Source of the DNA: DYRG01 sp041161065
GTDB taxonomy: Bacteria > Pseudomonadota > Gammaproteobacteria > Beggiatoales > Beggiatoaceae
Assembly: GCA_041161065.1 (NCBI GenBank)
Contig: JBEAVE010000012.1
Span: forward strand, 1-22,507
DNA length: 22,507 nt
Direction: 5' to 3'
The notes under the pieces: generated by a model
Databases searched by the model: none
What the model saw: the letters and a program-made list of their open reading frames with translations, nothing else
Told to the model about the DNA's origin: nothing
Program-made: the position numbers and the translations under genes
Shown: positions 1 through 6,839 of the stretch, piece after piece
How positions within the stretch are numbered: position 1 is the stretch's first letter
Layout of the letters: every line of letters begins with the position of its first letter

Positions 1-311
1 GAACCCGTTGAGCCATTTTTCACTACTTTTAAACTGTTACAATAACGACATCTCATTTTCTTTCCTCTACTTTCCTCTAAATTCTTACATTATATCACTA
101 TTATATGCACCACTACCGAAAATCCTAACCAGTCCAGCATTTCTCTTTGTTGGGCTACACTTTAACCGCACCCTACTGCCTAAGGTTTGTTCTAACATTT
201 TTAAAAACTCCAAAATTATTAAAAAGAAAAAGGCAGAAGGGGAATTATACCTTTTCTGCCAGACATATAAACAAGTAAAACGCTAACATTTAATTCTAAC
301 TACATGGTGTC
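1..311. other. Non-coding stretch at window start
   Basis: I see no convincing gene here. A 92-codon open frame on the plus strand (8-286) has no ribosome binding site, a random-looking composition, and runs across a transcription terminator that belongs to the minus-strand gene on its right. The stretch holds that terminator (219-260) and, around 88-118, a CCACTACC-ending segment that vaguely resembles the ends of the palindromic element near 21317-21397. Confidence 0.6.
219..260 (-). terminator. Strong Rho-independent terminator after the 584-aa secreted protein gene
   Basis: The arms 232-242 and 250-260 form an 11-bp stem (two G-U pairs) around a 7-nt loop (AATTATA). On the minus strand the stem is followed by TTTTTCTTTTT. 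It lies about 50 bp past the stop codon of the minus-strand gene ending at 312 and fits an intrinsic terminator well. Confidence 0.85.
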
Positions 312-2066
312 TTACTCAACAACCTTGATGCTAACAGTTTTCGTGCCTGCTGTACCTGTCGTGTAGGTTACGTCAGCCCATTGAACACCAGATGTCGCAG
401 GAACAGTAATGGTGCAGGCATATTTACCAAGTCCAGACTCTATAGCTAATACAGCATCATTAGTAACCTTCGGAGTAAGAGTATCTACTGTAAGCAAAAT
501 GGTCGATGCAGCGGTTGTAGTGTCTTTGAGTTTACATTCAGTTATTTGTTCGGTAGTACCTACACTTGGAACATATGCGGTTATACCTTTCTTTGCTACC
601 ATATCATATGCTGGAGTAACGTTAATAGGAGTTGCTCCAAAACCGAGAGTATAACGGTATGTACCATTTATCTTAGTGCGATAGCCAGAAAATAACCACA
701 CGCTAGAATTTTCTCGTGGTAATTTGATGTTGCCAGCGCCCACAAGTACAGAATAAGTCTTTGAACCCTCTGCACTGAATGTTTTGTAAGCCATGTCGGT
801 TTTATCAAAATCATTCAGCATCACACTTCCCCAAACATCAGGATTTGTAAAATCAAAAGATGCAGCAGCCCCCCGTTTCTTATATTTGAGAGTACCGTAA
901 ACATTACCATCCATTGCCGCTATTACCACTGCCTCTGCAGAGGAAACCCCGTTAGGTAAGGCAAGGGTAGCATTCATCGTGACAGGAACATTATTGGGTA
1001 ATATTCCGTTAGGGATGTCCGATACGTTAGCAAATGGTGATGCAGTGCCAATATCCACCCATTTGAAACCTTCACTGGGCAATTCATCCAATCTTGTAAA
1101 AACGTTTACGAGATTTGTACCAGAAGAAGCGGCTGGTTGAAAAATTCCATTGGGAACTGAAAAATCAATTGGGATTAAAGTGGCTTTAACCGGCTGGTTG
1201 GTAATATCACCGAAAAATGCTGCACCAAAAATCGCGTCGCAAGTAATGGGAGTGTTGGGCTGGACTACAGTAATGGACGGGGATTTTTTCTGTTCATCTG
1301 TCAAAATCGCCCCTGTGCACTCCCATCCTGCAAATTTGCTGTCGAGATTAGCGGGTTCAGCTGTCAATGTTATTGATTCACCCTGAGCAACACTGCTACT
1401 AGAATCACAACCAATTGACTTATTGCCCGTAGTTGTAAGAATGCTACATTTCACTGTGCCTGTAGCACTTGCACGAGAAATAATATTGATTGGAAAAAAT
1501 GAACCTATATCAAAAACTACTTCCTTCCACTGTTTTGTTTCTTCCGCTGCCCACCATTTTCCATAAGATGCAACATCCTTTACTTCCATGGTAATTGAAA
1601 AACTTAGGAAAGGTACTGTAGATGTTGTATTTTTAATAACCAGCGTCATGTAACGAGCACTTTGAAAGGGCGTGCCATCGAAAACCACCGTAGACAACGC
1701 GCCCGTGATTCTCTGCATCTGTTTGCCAAAACAATCGGTTCCTAATACACAACTTTGCATTTGAGTGCTAACATCACTGTCAAATCCAGCAGCAAATTGG
1801 TCTGTAAAAGAACCTGCCTCTCCTGAAACAATAACCTTTGACACCCCAGGAGGTACCAATATTTTGAATAAGTTATCGCCCGAAGCAATCGCAGGCAGCT
1901 TATCGTTTGATGAGAAGTATTTAAGGTTAAATGAAGTCGCATCCTGCGGTAAGGAAATATAAAAAGCATTACTCAGTTCTGGGATAGTAACGACAATAGC
2001 TTCAACATTTCTTACCATAAAAAATAATATGCATAACAAGTATGAAAATCTCAATAAAACACTCAT
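312..2066 (-). CDS. Secreted protein of unknown function with an InlB-type Cys-rich repeat module
   Basis: This 584-aa protein begins with a signal peptide (residues 1-23, hydrophobic core then VEA), so it should leave the cytoplasm. Residues about 200-280 look like a divergent InlB B-repeat/bacterial repeat module: the pattern GTVKCS...GESITLTAEPA...FAGWEC...ITCDAIFG carries Cys207, Cys220, Cys250 and Cys276, probably paired as disulfides in the periplasm or outside. A further pair, Cys106 and Cys112, lies in the N-terminal part. The remaining sequence is Ser/Thr/Val rich and beta-like, without a family I recognise. The ATG at 2066 is preceded by AGGAGC at good spacing. The gene follows another secreted-protein gene on the same strand, separated by a terminator hairpin. 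A surface or extracellular role is inferred only. Confidence 0.75.
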   Translation of the reverse strand: MSVLLRFSYLLCILFFMVRNVEAIVVTIPELSNAFYISLPQDATSFNLKYFSSNDKLPAIASGDNLFKILVPPGVSKVIVSGEAGSFTDQFAAGFDSDVSTQMQSCVLGTDCFGKQMQRITGALSTVVFDGTPFQSARYMTLVIKNTTSTVPFLSFSITMEVKDVASYGKWWAAEETKQWKEVVFDIGSFFPINIISRASATGTVKCSILTTTGNKSIGCDSSSSVAQGESITLTAEPANLDSKFAGWECTGAILTDEQKKSPSITVVQPNTPITCDAIFGAAFFGDITNQPVKATLIPIDFSVPNGIFQPAASSGTNLVNVFTRLDELPSEGFKWVDIGTASPFANVSDIPNGILPNNVPVTMNATLALPNGVSSAEAVVIAAMDGNVYGTLKYKKRGAAASFDFTNPDVWGSVMLNDFDKTDMAYKTFSAEGSKTYSVLVGAGNIKLPRENSSVWLFSGYRTKINGTYRYTLGFGATPINVTPAYDMVAKKGITAYVPSVGTTEQITECKLKDTTTAASTILLTVDTLTPKVTNDAVLAIESGLGKYACTITVPATSGVQWADVTYTTGTAGTKTVSIKVVE

Positions 2067-2082
2067 CTAATTTGCTCCTAAC

Positions 2083-2111
2083 AAAAAAGCTCTGAGATAT
2101 CCCCCAGAGCT
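2083..2111 (-). terminator. Terminator/attenuator between the two secreted-protein genes
   Basis: AGCTCTG (2088-2094) and CAGAGCT (2105-2111) form a perfect 7-bp stem. On the minus strand it is followed by TTTTTTG. It lies after the stop of the gene ending at 2181 and only about 16 bp before the start codon of the next gene (2066). It therefore either ends the first transcript or lets a fraction read through into the second gene. Confidence 0.75.
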
Positions 2112-2180
2112 AATGATTAACAAAACCTAAAAACTATAACAAGCATAAATAGCATGGGATCTGCACCACACGCCATCTAC

Positions 2181-3545
2181 TTATTGGTGAGTAGTGGGTA
2201 TCAACATAGAGTTACTGATAACACCATTATTATCAACATACTTATGGGTAAGTGATAAAACAGGTACGCCATTGTACGCACAACCATCAGCTCTCGTTAC
2301 CAGATTAACGTCATAGTACCCGCCCGCTGCGAACCAGTTAGGTAACAAAAAATTTACCTCAGCAGGGAAAACAGCCTGAGTTGAAGGGGAGAAGTACTCT
2401 TGCTCCTGCTTGATATTTTCAAAATTATCATATGTAGTAAGCGAAAAAGGATATGTCCCATTAGTATCAAAAGGATGGGTGTAATTTACCCAATTAGTCC
2501 AAGAAGTATCTCCAGGGCAAATAGTCGCGCCTCTGTGACGGTACTTCGTTGGGAAGGTAATATAGATACCTGTTCTTTCAGAAGACACTGAATCGTAGAC
2601 AGCCTTTAAGTGCGAAGCTGCCAGTGCTTCCTCTATTTGGTAGATGTTATCAGATGCCAAATAGCCAAATCGTTGCCCGATTGGGCTTTCCGCACGAACC
2701 GTTACATCATACGCATCATTACTTATGACCAAGCTCCCAACATCACCCGCAAGCGCAGGAATTCTGTAAGCCGCTCTATCCGAAATGTTCCCATTCGAAC
2801 TGTTCACAATAACAGCCTCACCTGCAATTTGCACAAGCGATGGATCATCCGACACGATTCCATTATACACAGGGTTGCGCACACCGCTCACTATTGATGG
2901 CACGGTATTATAGGTGGCGATCGAATTCGCATCCCAATCCCCTCTTGGGTTAACGCGGTCGAATATTTTCGCTAAATCAGACTTGAGCATACCACGAGTA
3001 ACATTAACTACTTGACCACCAACAACATGAGTCCCCACACGTACGGCATAAGCCCCGATAAACTCAACATGCCCAACCTCATTGTTATCATTGGCATCCA
3101 CAGCTTTCATCTTCTCATCAGAGACTATAATCTTGAGAGGGGATTGAGCCTTTCCCAGTGGAACAAGCGCAGGATCATACGCGAATCCACCAGTTGTATT
3201 ACGCACGCTGTCGTCGCTTGAGGTAACCCACGCCTGCCCGCCATCGTTGACCAACTCAAAACGACAAACGTCGGCAGGTGTTAAGTAACAAATGAAATCC
3301 CGCCCCTCTATGGAGTGACCTTGAGAACGAATAACCACCTTCACCTTCACCGCCACATCATCTCTCGTATTGTAGATAGCAAACTTCGTTTGATAACCGT
3401 TCAAGGTACTGTAATAGGGTGCCAGTAGCAATTGACCAACTCCATCTTCTGCTAAATGAATAGCACTCGCATTTTGACTGATTGCAAAACCTGATGCCAT
3501 AGCCACAGCCATAGCTGTCGAAAGCAATTTTTTCTTAAAACTCAT
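2181..3545 (-). CDS. Secreted protein of unknown function (454 aa)
   Basis: The open frame extends upstream, but the start at 3545 is chosen because AAGGAG sits 8 bp before that ATG and the protein then opens with a classical Sec signal peptide (KKKLL, Ala-rich core, cleavage after QNASA at about residue 28). The mature protein starts with HLAEDGVGQLLLAPYY and continues with IYNTRDD, a pattern suited to a beta-rich exported protein. Cys residues are few: FICYLTPADVC near the N terminus, ATICPGD and DGCAYNG later, which could form disulfides. I do not recognise a named family and give no function. A good sigma70-type promoter lies 60-90 bp upstream. The downstream neighbour on the same strand also encodes a secreted protein, which suggests both are envelope or surface components. 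Confidence 0.75.
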   Translation of the reverse strand: MSFKKKLLSTAMAVAMASGFAISQNASAIHLAEDGVGQLLLAPYYSTLNGYQTKFAIYNTRDDVAVKVKVVIRSQGHSIEGRDFICYLTPADVCRFELVNDGGQAWVTSSDDSVRNTTGGFAYDPALVPLGKAQSPLKIIVSDEKMKAVDANDNNEVGHVEFIGAYAVRVGTHVVGGQVVNVTRGMLKSDLAKIFDRVNPRGDWDANSIATYNTVPSIVSGVRNPVYNGIVSDDPSLVQIAGEAVIVNSSNGNISDRAAYRIPALAGDVGSLVISNDAYDVTVRAESPIGQRFGYLASDNIYQIEEALAASHLKAVYDSVSSERTGIYITFPTKYRHRGATICPGDTSWTNWVNYTHPFDTNGTYPFSLTTYDNFENIKQEQEYFSPSTQAVFPAEVNFLLPNWFAAGGYYDVNLVTRADGCAYNGVPVLSLTHKYVDNNGVISNSMLIPTTHQ

Positions 3546-3854
3546 CGCAATTACTCCTTGAAAAAAAGAACGAATACCGAAATTCATAAAATATACAGTG
3601 TACAAGCATACCGAATTCACCAGACAAGTACAAGCCCTTAGAGGGGATGCTTACAAAAATTGTGTTAAGGGTGACCGCAACTGGGGTAAAAACACGGAAA
3701 CTCCTTACTGGCACAAAGTCTAGCACAATTTTTAGGGCAAACGCAATACAAAAAAGCGACATTTCAATAATTTTTGTTGCGGATGTGCCACAGAGACAAT
3801 AAGCGATTGATCAAGCAACTATTATACCCAACCAATAAAATAAAAAACCGCTAA
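3546..3854. other. Intergenic region, about 310 bp
   Basis: The stretch holds the promoter and 5' leader of the minus-strand secreted protein gene. Short open frames in it (for instance 3535-3762 minus) overlap the real start region and lack their own ribosome binding site. I found no convincing terminator hairpin for the nuclease gene that ends at 3855, only T-rich sequence on the minus strand after it. Confidence 0.5.
3605..3633 (-). promoter_or_regulatory. Sigma70-type promoter for the 454-aa secreted protein gene
   Basis: On the minus strand TTGTAC (3633-3628) and TATGCT (3610-3605) are separated by exactly 17 bp, about 60 bp upstream of the ATG at 3545. A second, weaker pair further upstream (TTGCGT, 18 bp, TAGACT) is also possible. 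Confidence 0.55.
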
Positions 3855-4799
3855 TCAATGTCTCAACTGTTCAATTTCGTCAATGGGGAGCTTTGTCACC
3901 TCGGCAATAAGACTTATTTCAAGTCCCTTCATCAGCATTGCTTTTGCCATTTCTAATTTCCCCTCACGTTTTCCTTCAAGCTTTCCTTCAAGCTTTCCTT
4001 CATTTTTTCCTTCAAGCTTTCCTTCAAGTTTACCTCGTTCGAAAAAGGTTTGACGTTCTTTAGCGAGCGCATTTTCTAACATGGTTCTTGCCTCCTCTTT
4101 GCTATGGTAGATGGTTTCTAAGGCTTGATAATCAATGGGTTCACGGTGTCCATGCACCATTAATTGTTTAAACCAATTCAGTAATAATGAAATGGCGTGT
4201 TTGTCTTCTTTTTGATCAAATAAACTCAACAACTCTTCTTTTAAGATTTCAATATCGTGTTGAGTTTCTGCTAAAAACAACATTGAAACGACATTGCTTA
4301 ATGTTAAAAGTTGCGTTTGCGTATATTCGTTTGCAGCAATTTTGAAGTATTTGAATTGCGGCACGTATTGTTCAAATAAATCAGGTTTCTCTAATAGGTC
4401 ACTGAAATTTGTTACCGCCGTCCAACGTTCATTTCCTGAATATAATACGATAGGAAAAATGGGTGGAAGTTTTGCGTTGCTTGCATAATTTTCTGCATAA
4501 TCCAACCAAATACTGCTCATATAATGCAATACTCTCAGTGCCATAAAAGGGTTATTTGAAGATTGAAATTCAATTAAAATATAAACATACGCATCTTGTT
4601 GTTTAAATTTAACTTTATAGAGAATATCACTCTCGGTTTCTTTATAGTGTGGATTAATAAAACTTTTATCAAGTTTCTCGCAGTGGTCAAAATCAATCTC
4701 ATTGATCCACGTTTGAGCAACAAAACTTTCTAATAATTGGCGAAAAAAATGCCTGTTTGAAAAGAGTTTTTTATAACCCCGATCGTGAATTTTGTGCAT
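3855..4799 (-). CDS. Rpn-family recombination-promoting nuclease / YhgA-like PD-(D/E)XK protein
   Basis: This 314-aa protein matches the Rpn/YhgA-like family, once called transposase_31, whose members are PD-(D/E)XK nucleases. The N terminus HDRGYKKLFSNRHFF is the usual opening. The nuclease core carries SDILYKV (Asp58) and YILIEFQSS (Glu77, Gln79), matching the D...E-x-Q signature, so the active site looks intact. Residues 256-283 are seven tandem GK(L/N/R)E units, followed by a short C-terminal helix (MAKAMLMKGLEISLIAEVTK) typical of the family. It starts 3 bp after the glycosyltransferase stop with no Shine-Dalgarno, so translation is probably coupled. Known Rpn proteins promote RecA-independent recombination or act in defence; which applies here is not visible. 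The family call is firm, the role is not. Confidence 0.88.
   Translation of the reverse strand: MHKIHDRGYKKLFSNRHFFRQLLESFVAQTWINEIDFDHCEKLDKSFINPHYKETESDILYKVKFKQQDAYVYILIEFQSSNNPFMALRVLHYMSSIWLDYAENYASNAKLPPIFPIVLYSGNERWTAVTNFSDLLEKPDLFEQYVPQFKYFKIAANEYTQTQLLTLSNVVSMLFLAETQHDIEILKEELLSLFDQKEDKHAISLLLNWFKQLMVHGHREPIDYQALETIYHSKEEARTMLENALAKERQTFFERGKLEGKLEGKNEGKLEGKLEGKREGKLEMAKAMLMKGLEISLIAEVTKLPIDEIEQLRH
3951..4034 (-). repeat. 12-bp in-frame tandem repeat encoding (GKxE)7
   Basis: Seven consecutive 12-bp units, mostly CTTTCCTTCAAG on the plus strand, encode GKLE, GKLE, GKNE, GKLE, GKLE, GKRE, GKLE at residues 256-283 of the Rpn-type protein. The unit length is a multiple of three, so copy-number change would lengthen or shorten a charged helix without breaking the frame. 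Confidence 0.9.
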
Positions 4800-4802
4800 T
4801 TT

Positions 4803-6830
4803 TTATGACCACAACTGCTTTAGAATATTAAACGCAGATTGTTCAGGATAAAACCCATTAATATCTTGGATTGCTTGAAACATTAGGCGTTTTCTCAAAG
4901 GAACATCAACGATAAGTTGTTCAAGTGCATGATAACAACTTTCTACATTAGTTGTATCAATAACTAAAGCATTTTTCTCATGGATAGCAAAACTATTTGC
5001 TCCCCCAAATTGTGGAACAATAACTGCCGCACCACTTGCCATCGCTTCCATTGCTGTCAAACCCATTGCTTGAAAGCTGGAGAAATCCACAAAAATATCC
5101 GTTGTTCCTAACAAATCAGAAATCTGTTTGGTATTGAGTAATTCAAGATGGATAAAATTAAAATCTTGAGGCAATGCTAAAAAGCGTGGATCATTGTTTC
5201 TAACACCAAAAATAGTAATATCAATTTGTTTTGCATAGTTTTTATAAATTTTCTGTAAAACCAACATGGTACGATACGGACTTCTCCGAATACTCGATGG
5301 ACGAACCATCGCCGTAATATGTAGTTTTTCTTTATTATTCAAATGATGATGACGTGGAATAAATTGATCTATTTCCAATGATACACCAACCATCGAACAA
5401 GGCAATCCTATTTGATATTCAATTTCCCGTTGATTCCAAGTTGTTTTAGTAAAACGTTTATAGTTGTAGAAATAGGATAACCATGCCGTTTTGAAACCTT
5501 CATTTCTTCTAAAATAATAAGATGCCAACCGCCGCCGAAGCCAAGCAAATTTCCATACCCATTTCAAATAAAGTGGTTTCTCAATAAAAAAATAGGGTTC
5601 AAAGTCTTGAATGTAATAACCCTTTATTACATTTTTATCTAAATATTCTAACCAAGCGACCGAGTGATTCGCTGTTGCAATAACGGCATCAAAATCATTT
5701 GCTACATTTGGTAGTTGCTCTGGAAAATCTATATATAAAACGGGCAAGTTCAAATGGGGATGATGGCGTTCAAATGCTTCCCTAAAATGAGAAAGATTAA
5801 TCAAATAAACATCAACGCCCATTCTTTGCATTGCATTTGCTTCTGAAATCACGATATTTCCACCGCCGCCCGCATCAGTAATCGGTAATACAAAAGCGAG
5901 TTTCTTCCCTTTCCAACGATACTGCCCTTGTTCAATAAAATTCCAACGTTCTAATAAATATTTAGCTCTCGATCTAATCGCACTCATTTGCGCACTTTCT
6001 CGACATACTTTTACGCCTTTCTCAATGGCTATTTGTCCGTGTTTTGAAACTAATGTTTGATAGGCTTGGTCAGCTAATTTTTTACGGCGTTCATGAGAAT
6101 AACTTTTTGATTGTGCATGATAAATATACACATCGTCAGCAATTGCTAATTCAAAACCCGCCTGAATTGCTCTTAAACAATAATCGTTTTCTTCTCCATA
6201 GCCAGCTCCAAAATTTTCTTCATCAAAATAACCAATTTTTTCTATCAAATTTCTTTTAATCAACAAACAAAAACCGTTTAAGAATGGCAAACGCGGATAT
6301 AAACGCATCGACAAGCCCCCTACCCGATTACCCATTTGCTCAACATTCAAATCTAATGGTAAAGAATTTGTTGCCCAATCTCCTTTACATTCTATTTCTG
6401 GAATTGATTGCCACGACGCGGTATTGCTCAACGGTCCAACCAAACCAATTTTTTCATTAGATTCTGCACACGCAATTAACCGATCCAACCAATGCGGCGT
6501 AACAATGGTGTCGCTATTGAGCAAAATAACCCAATTTTCTTTTGATTTTTGTAAGCCTTGATTGGCAGCAAAAGTATAACCTTTTGCTTGATTATTTCTC
6601 AATAAAGTGGTTTGATTTTTTTGAGAAAATTGCTCTAAAAAAAACTGGGTTTCTTCATCGCTTCCATCATCGACAATAATTAAATGATAGGGCGACAAGC
6701 TGTGTTTAATAATTGAATTTAAACAATTGGTTACATCACCCAGTGCATTATGTACACAAACAATGATTTCTACCTGTGTTTTATGCAGAGAAACCCCTGC
6801 CGTATGAAGCTGATAAGTGGGTAATGACAT
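4803..6830 (-). CDS. Two-domain glycosyltransferase (GT2 + GT4-like fusion)
   Basis: The 675-aa protein has an N-terminal GT2 (GT-A fold) domain, residues about 18-275: VEIIVCVHN, VDDGSDEE (54-61, nucleotide-binding Asp), LLNSDT (metal-binding region, about 104-109) and GAGYGEENDYCLRA. The C-terminal half (about 305-675) looks like a GT4 (GT-B fold) transferase: AFVLPITDAGGGGN at its start and VDFSSFQAMGLTAMEAMASG near the end. In this last motif the first Glu of the usual E-x7-E is Gln. No signal peptide or membrane segment is evident, so it should act in the cytoplasm on nucleotide sugars, building a surface polysaccharide or glycan. It lies 9 bp after the glycosidase gene and 3 bp before the Rpn gene, all one operon. 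Acceptor and sugar are unknown. Confidence 0.85.
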   Translation of the reverse strand: MSLPTYQLHTAGVSLHKTQVEIIVCVHNALGDVTNCLNSIIKHSLSPYHLIIVDDGSDEETQFFLEQFSQKNQTTLLRNNQAKGYTFAANQGLQKSKENWVILLNSDTIVTPHWLDRLIACAESNEKIGLVGPLSNTASWQSIPEIECKGDWATNSLPLDLNVEQMGNRVGGLSMRLYPRLPFLNGFCLLIKRNLIEKIGYFDEENFGAGYGEENDYCLRAIQAGFELAIADDVYIYHAQSKSYSHERRKKLADQAYQTLVSKHGQIAIEKGVKVCRESAQMSAIRSRAKYLLERWNFIEQGQYRWKGKKLAFVLPITDAGGGGNIVISEANAMQRMGVDVYLINLSHFREAFERHHPHLNLPVLYIDFPEQLPNVANDFDAVIATANHSVAWLEYLDKNVIKGYYIQDFEPYFFIEKPLYLKWVWKFAWLRRRLASYYFRRNEGFKTAWLSYFYNYKRFTKTTWNQREIEYQIGLPCSMVGVSLEIDQFIPRHHHLNNKEKLHITAMVRPSSIRRSPYRTMLVLQKIYKNYAKQIDITIFGVRNNDPRFLALPQDFNFIHLELLNTKQISDLLGTTDIFVDFSSFQAMGLTAMEAMASGAAVIVPQFGGANSFAIHEKNALVIDTTNVESCYHALEQLIVDVPLRKRLMFQAIQDINGFYPEQSAFNILKQLWS

Positions 6831-6839
6831 AAAAGAATT

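Noticed and set aside
8..286. 92-codon open frame at the window start, plus strand
   Set aside because: No ribosome binding site, no recognisable protein, and it contains a strong minus-strand terminator.
3546..3620. Upstream ATG at 3620 for the 454-aa secreted protein
   Set aside because: AAGGAG and a classical signal peptide belong to the ATG at 3545; the longer version would bury the signal peptide.
3715..3731. TGGCAC sequence that could start a sigma54 promoter
   Set aside because: The matching TTGC(A/T) element is absent at the required distance.
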